From: Gelidibacter sp039916245
GTDB lineage: Bacteria > Bacteroidota > Bacteroidia > Flavobacteriales > Flavobacteriaceae
Assembly: GCF_039916245.1 (NCBI RefSeq)
Contig: NZ_JBDSLS010000292.1
Location: 1-5,950, forward strand
DNA: 5,950 nucleotides
Direction: 5' to 3'
Shown here: positions 5,556-5,950 of the stretch, piece after piece
Numbering within the stretch: the first letter of the stretch is position 1
Layout: every line of letters starts with the position of its first letter
Notes under the pieces: generated by a model
What the model was told of the DNA's origin: nothing
Seen by the model: the letters and a program-made list of their open reading frames with translations, nothing else
Databases searched by the model: none
Made by a program: the position numbers and the translations under genes

Positions 5556-5950
5556 ATGAACATAAAATTTTTAAAAGCTTTTAATGGCGATTCTATTTGG
5601 GTTTCATTTTTAGATAGCGAAGAAATTCCTCGAAACATTTTGATAGATGGAGGGGTTGGAAATTGCTTCAAAAGCATATCAAATGTGAAGGGGCAGTTGT
5701 TCGAGGTTATTAATAAAATTAGAGAAAATAATCAGTATATAGATCTATTGGTTTTGACCCATTTTGATGATGATCATATTGGAGGAATTTTAAGATGGTT
5801 AAATAAAGACAAAGATGCTTCGAAACTTATTAAAAAAGTTTGGTTTAACTCAGGAAAAGAAATCGCTAAGAAGTTTGAAAGCGATGAAAACAAGGATTTA
5901 AATATTGAAATAATTGATGAATCAAACGATTTTCAAACAAGTCCGAAGCA
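5556..5950 (+). CDS. Metallo-beta-lactamase-fold hydrolase, N-terminal part (3' partial)
   Basis: An ATG at 5556 opens a frame that runs off the right edge; 131 codons are visible. It begins MNIKFLKAFNGDSIWVSF, then has the strand-turn ILIDGG at 28-33 (D31), and the metal-binding signature THFDDDHIGG at 68-77, with H69, D71, D73 and H74. This is the H-x-D-x-DH variant of the MBL motif, as found in ComEC/Rec2-like members, in place of the more common H-x-H-x-DH. No signal peptide or membrane segment is visible, so it is probably cytoplasmic. It lies 27 bases after hsdS on the same strand with no clear promoter between, so co-transcription is likely. G+C is about 31% by hand count, below hsdM. 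The substrate is unknown: a nuclease, an RNA or nucleotide hydrolase, or a subunit of a defence system are all possible. Confidence 0.85.
   Translation, partial: MNIKFLKAFNGDSIWVSFLDSEEIPRNILIDGGVGNCFKSISNVKGQLFEVINKIRENNQYIDLLVLTHFDDDHIGGILRWLNKDKDASKLIKKVWFNSGKEIAKKFESDENKDLNIEIIDESNDFQTSPK

Noticed and set aside
5571..5584. Perfect 14-bp palindrome TTAAAAGCTTTTAA
   Set aside because: It lies in codons 6-10 of the MBL gene, and is AT-rich in AT-rich DNA. It has no second copy that I can see, so chance is the simplest explanation.

Overview
The window looks like part of a Bacteroidota chromosome. The DNA is AT-rich, none of the start codons has a convincing Shine-Dalgarno site, a TAnnTTTG-type -7 element lies upstream of the operon, and the HsdS protein has the layout I associate with Bacteroidota type I loci. 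No genus can be fixed from the sequence alone.

Layout: (1) 3-230 is the C-terminal end of an unrecognised gene that enters from the left edge. (2) 235-316 is a degenerate 7-bp tandem repeat (TAGA every 7 bases, G/A-rich) inside a tract with no cytosine. (3) 317-731 has no intact gene. It holds a possible frameshifted gene remnant, a long AT-rich hairpin that could be a terminator, and a candidate Bacteroidota-type promoter. (4) 732-5528 is a compact co-directional operon of three genes: hsdM (type I adenine methyltransferase); a gene for an AlbA_2 (Schlafen-like) plus GHKL-type ATPase protein (COG2865-like) with two predicted winged helices joined by a KVDTS-repeat linker; and hsdS (two-domain specificity subunit). 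(5) 5556 to the right edge is the start of a metallo-beta-lactamase-fold gene, cut off by the window.

How they work together: HsdM and HsdS should form the M2S1 methyltransferase that marks an adenine in a bipartite target. The AlbA_2/ATPase gene sits between them with a 2-nt gap to hsdM, so it is very probably co-expressed and may regulate or modify the system; its role is not established by the sequence. No hsdR is visible. It may lie to the right of the MBL gene, or elsewhere. The MBL gene may be an accessory of the type I locus or the first gene of a second defence module.

The points most worth a second look are the 21-bp repeat in the AlbA_2/ATPase gene, the gene order hsdM - AlbA_2/ATPase - hsdS - MBL, the mosaic base composition of hsdS, and the heptamer repeat upstream.
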